Assembly (NCBI RefSeq): GCF_024623785.1
Contig: NZ_JANKBZ010000003.1
Span: forward strand, 372,001-436,000
DNA from: Archangium lipolyticum
GTDB lineage: Bacteria; Myxococcota; Myxococcia; Myxococcales; Myxococcaceae
DNA length: 64,000 bases
Reading direction: 5' to 3'
In this document: positions 61,734-64,000 of the stretch, piece by piece
Numbering within the stretch: position 1 is the stretch's first letter
How the letters are laid out: each line of letters begins with the position of its first letter
Made by a program: the position numbers and the translations under genes
The notes under the pieces: model-generated
The model's database searches: none
What the model was told of the DNA's origin: nothing
Seen by the model: the letters and a program-made list of their open reading frames with translations, nothing else

Positions 61734-64000
61734 ATGCGTTCGCAGAAGAGCTGGCGCCGGTTGTTCGCCGCCGCCATCGCCGTGACCCTCGCCCCCCTGT
61801 CCTCGCTGGCCGAGGAGCGGGACCATGACCGTGACGACGCCAACGCCCGGCGTGAGTTCCGGGACCAGTGGTACAACGAGGCCTACGGCAAGGCGAAGAA
61901 GGCGAAGAAGGGCGGGCCGTGGTCGCTCGAGTTCCGCAAGTTCATGAACGAGGCGGCGCGCAAGGAGCGTGAGAAGTATGCCTCGCAGCTCCCGGGCATC
62001 TCCTCGGCCATCGCCCCGGTGACGGATCCGACCGCGACCATCGCGGCTACGGGCACCACGTGGGTGAACATCGGTCCCACCAAGGCCGACTACCTGCAGA
62101 ACGGCAGCTACTCGCTCAACAAGACGGACGCGGGCCGGGTGCGCAACATCATCGTCGACCCGACCAACCCCAATACCCTCTACATCGCCTTCTCGGGCGG
62201 CGGCGTCTGGAAGTCCACCGATGGCGGCACCACGTGGACGCCCAAGACGGAGACGCTGGGCAGCCTGTCCGTCGGCTCGCTGGAGATGGATCCCAACAAC
62301 AGCCAGGTGCTGTACCTGGGCCTGGGAGATCCGTTCGACGGCACCGGCATCGGCCTGGTGAAGTCCACCGATGGCGGCAACACCTGGTTCGCCCCGGTGT
62401 ACCTGGGCAACGCCTCCTCCATCACCGACATCCAGGTGGTACCGGGCAACGGCAACATCGTGCTGGCCACCACCAACGCGGGCATCTTCCGCTCCGTGGA
62501 CGCGGGCGCCACCTGGTCCCAGGTGAGCCTGTCCACCGGCTACACGGAGACGCCCTCCGGCTGGTCCATCGCCCACGCGGGCGGCTCGAAGTTCGTCATC
62601 ACCCTCGAGGCCCAGCCCTCCGCCGCCAGCGGCAACACCCAGGGCCAGGTGTGGGTGACGGCGGACAACGGGGCCACGTGGACGCGCGCCACGGGCGTCA
62701 CCTCCACGGCCGGCCTGGAGCGCATGACCGTCGCCACGGCGCCCTCCAGCCCCACCACCGTGTACGTGCTGGCCTCCAACCCCAGCGGCAACCTGGCGGA
62801 CATCTTCAAGTCCACCAACGGCGGCACCAGCTTCACGGCGCTCGGCGCGGCCGGCAAGCGCTACTCCAACGGCAACACCGAGGCGCGCCAGGTCAGCGCC
62901 CTCTTCAACACCCAGGGTTGGTACGATCAGATGATCGTCGTCCACCCGACCAACCCCAACCTGGTCTACTTCGGCGGCGCGCTGCACATGGCGAAGACCA
63001 CCGATGGTGGCTCGACCTACTCCCAGGTCACCAACTGGCTCGGCCAGTTCAGCCTGCCGTACGTGCACGCGGACTTCCACGCCGCGGCCTTCGACCCGAC
63101 GGGCGGCAAGCTGTACGTGGGCAACGACGGCGGCGTCTTCATGACGGCCAACGGGGGCACCAGCTTCAGCGACGCCCTCAACGTGGGTATCGCCTCGCAC
63201 CTCATCTATGACATCGGCTCGTCGGCGGGTGACCGCAACGCCGTCATCGCGGGCATGCAGGACAACGGCACCCGCGTGCGCGTGGGCGCCACCAGCGTCT
63301 ACAACCAGGAGCTCGGCGGCGACGGCTTCGGCTGCGACATCCACGCCACCAATGGCAAGCAGATGCTCGGCACGCTGTACTACGCCCGCATCTACAAGAG
63401 CACCGACGGCGGCCTGAACTTCGCCTCCGCCAGCACCGGCATCACCGAGAGCAACAACAGCAGCACGGCGCCGTTCAACACCGTGCTGACGACCTGGAAG
63501 GGCGACGCGACGGGCAACACCGTCTACACCTTCGTGAACACCAAGGTGTACAAGTCCACCAACTACGCCACGTCGTGGACCGCGCTCGGCACCACCGGCC
63601 TGCCCACCGACATCTTCATCCGTGGCATCGGCACGGCGAAGAGCAACGGCAGCGTCCTCGGCATCGTCGCCAACGCCGGCCGCGTGTTCCTCACCAACAA
63701 CGGCGGCACGAGCTGGACCCAGGCCGCGGCGCTGCCCAACAACGGCCTGAGCCTGAGCGACGTGGAGTTCGATCCGGCCAACCCCAACACCCTCTACGTC
63801 TCCTCGGTCGCGCCGGACGGGACCAAGGCCCACACCTGGAAGTCCACGAACTTTGGCGCCGCCTGGACGGTGAGCGAGACCGGTCTGCCCGCCGGCGTCC
63901 CGGTCAACAGCATCACCGTGGATCCGGGCAGCAGCACCACGGTGTACGCCGCCACGCACCTGGGCGTGTACCGCTCCACCGACGCGGGCGCCACGTGGAG
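61734..64000 (+). CDS. Secreted BNR/sialidase-repeat (VPS10-like propeller) protein, 3' end outside window
   Basis: An open frame of at least 755 codons running off the window. AAGGAG lies 7 bp before the ATG at 61734. A signal peptide is clear (LFAAAIAVTLAPLSSLA). A charged linker follows, then repeated beta-propeller blades with BNR/Asp-box motifs: VWKSTDGGTTW, LVKSTDGGNTW, IFRSVDAGATW, IFKSTNGGTSF and later copies, each after a VDPTNPNTLY-like strand. Such proteins are sialidase-fold or xyloglucanase-like exoproteins, often not true sialidases. No Arg triad was identified. The C-terminal part, which may hold an anchor, is not visible. Confidence 0.85.
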   Translation, partial: MRSQKSWRRLFAAAIAVTLAPLSSLAEERDHDRDDANARREFRDQWYNEAYGKAKKAKKGGPWSLEFRKFMNEAARKEREKYASQLPGISSAIAPVTDPTATIAATGTTWVNIGPTKADYLQNGSYSLNKTDAGRVRNIIVDPTNPNTLYIAFSGGGVWKSTDGGTTWTPKTETLGSLSVGSLEMDPNNSQVLYLGLGDPFDGTGIGLVKSTDGGNTWFAPVYLGNASSITDIQVVPGNGNIVLATTNAGIFRSVDAGATWSQVSLSTGYTETPSGWSIAHAGGSKFVITLEAQPSAASGNTQGQVWVTADNGATWTRATGVTSTAGLERMTVATAPSSPTTVYVLASNPSGNLADIFKSTNGGTSFTALGAAGKRYSNGNTEARQVSALFNTQGWYDQMIVVHPTNPNLVYFGGALHMAKTTDGGSTYSQVTNWLGQFSLPYVHADFHAAAFDPTGGKLYVGNDGGVFMTANGGTSFSDALNVGIASHLIYDIGSSAGDRNAVIAGMQDNGTRVRVGATSVYNQELGGDGFGCDIHATNGKQMLGTLYYARIYKSTDGGLNFASASTGITESNNSSTAPFNTVLTTWKGDATGNTVYTFVNTKVYKSTNYATSWTALGTTGLPTDIFIRGIGTAKSNGSVLGIVANAGRVFLTNNGGTSWTQAAALPNNGLSLSDVEFDPANPNTLYVSSVAPDGTKAHTWKSTNFGAAWTVSETGLPAGVPVNSITVDPGSSTTVYAATHLGVYRSTDAGATW

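Overview
The window is about 64 kb of very GC-rich, densely coding DNA. It is most likely from a myxobacterium, probably of the Cystobacter/Archangium side of the Myxococcales. This is inferred from gene content: MYXO-CTERM type C-terminal anchors, many lipoproteins and secreted proteases, a Ser/Thr kinase-TPR remnant, several two-component proteins, a cyclase-ATPase-TPR regulator and a lipoprotein polymorphic toxin with its immunity gene. No rRNA, tRNA, CRISPR array, transposase or prophage genes were seen.

Layout. 0.1-6.1 kb: glycosyltransferase, small disordered protein, Uma2-type nuclease, YaiI/YqxD protein, SlyD-like FKBP, CPA1 antiporter, STAS-like protein, chalcone-isomerase-fold protein and a frameshifted LRR remnant. 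6.2-13.7 kb: a 1104-aa nucleotide cyclase/STAND ATPase/TPR protein converges on an ABC-2 exporter. Between them sits a toxin-immunity cassette (Tox-REase-5 lipoprotein plus Imm52) flanked by a 24-bp direct repeat that duplicates the 3' end of the cyclase gene. 13.7-24.1 kb: lytic transglycosylase, two tandemly duplicated ELWxxDGT-repeat surface proteins, a GH92 mannosidase and an unknown protein. 24.4-30.5 kb: a tightly overlapping purine-catabolism operon (flavoprotein, allantoinase, allantoicase, OHCU decarboxylase, HIU hydrolase, CitE/malate-synthase-like TIM barrel). It has no recognisable uricase, so its first gene is a candidate urate hydroxylase.

30.4-38.9 kb: an amidotransferase-like protein lacking its catalytic cysteine, an array of four 16-bp palindromes, a secreted catalase and an ankyrin protein (a katB-ankB-like pair split by a 266-bp MITE-like element), a lipoprotein, a serine hydrolase and a carboxylesterase. 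39.0-42.2 kb: a FixLJ-like kinase/regulator pair separated by an internally deleted Ser/Thr kinase-TPR pseudogene on the other strand. 42.4-50.1 kb: Old Yellow Enzyme, an OMP-M28 peptidase-OMP operon, a histidine kinase-KaiC-response regulator operon and a GT87-like membrane protein. 50.2-64 kb: KP-43-like S8 protease, an SDR lacking its catalytic lysine, Kup potassium transporter, DEAD-box helicase, S8 protease fused to a tectonin-like propeller, a second Uma2 protein, a DHFR-like/WYL-regulator divergent pair sharing a long palindrome, and a truncated BNR/sialidase-repeat exoprotein.

The most interesting items are the repeat-flanked SitA-like toxin cassette, the purine operon with a candidate non-orthologous urate hydroxylase, the interrupted catalase-ankyrin pair, the palindrome array and the amidotransferase pseudoenzyme. 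All functional calls are by recognition of motifs; no database search was possible.
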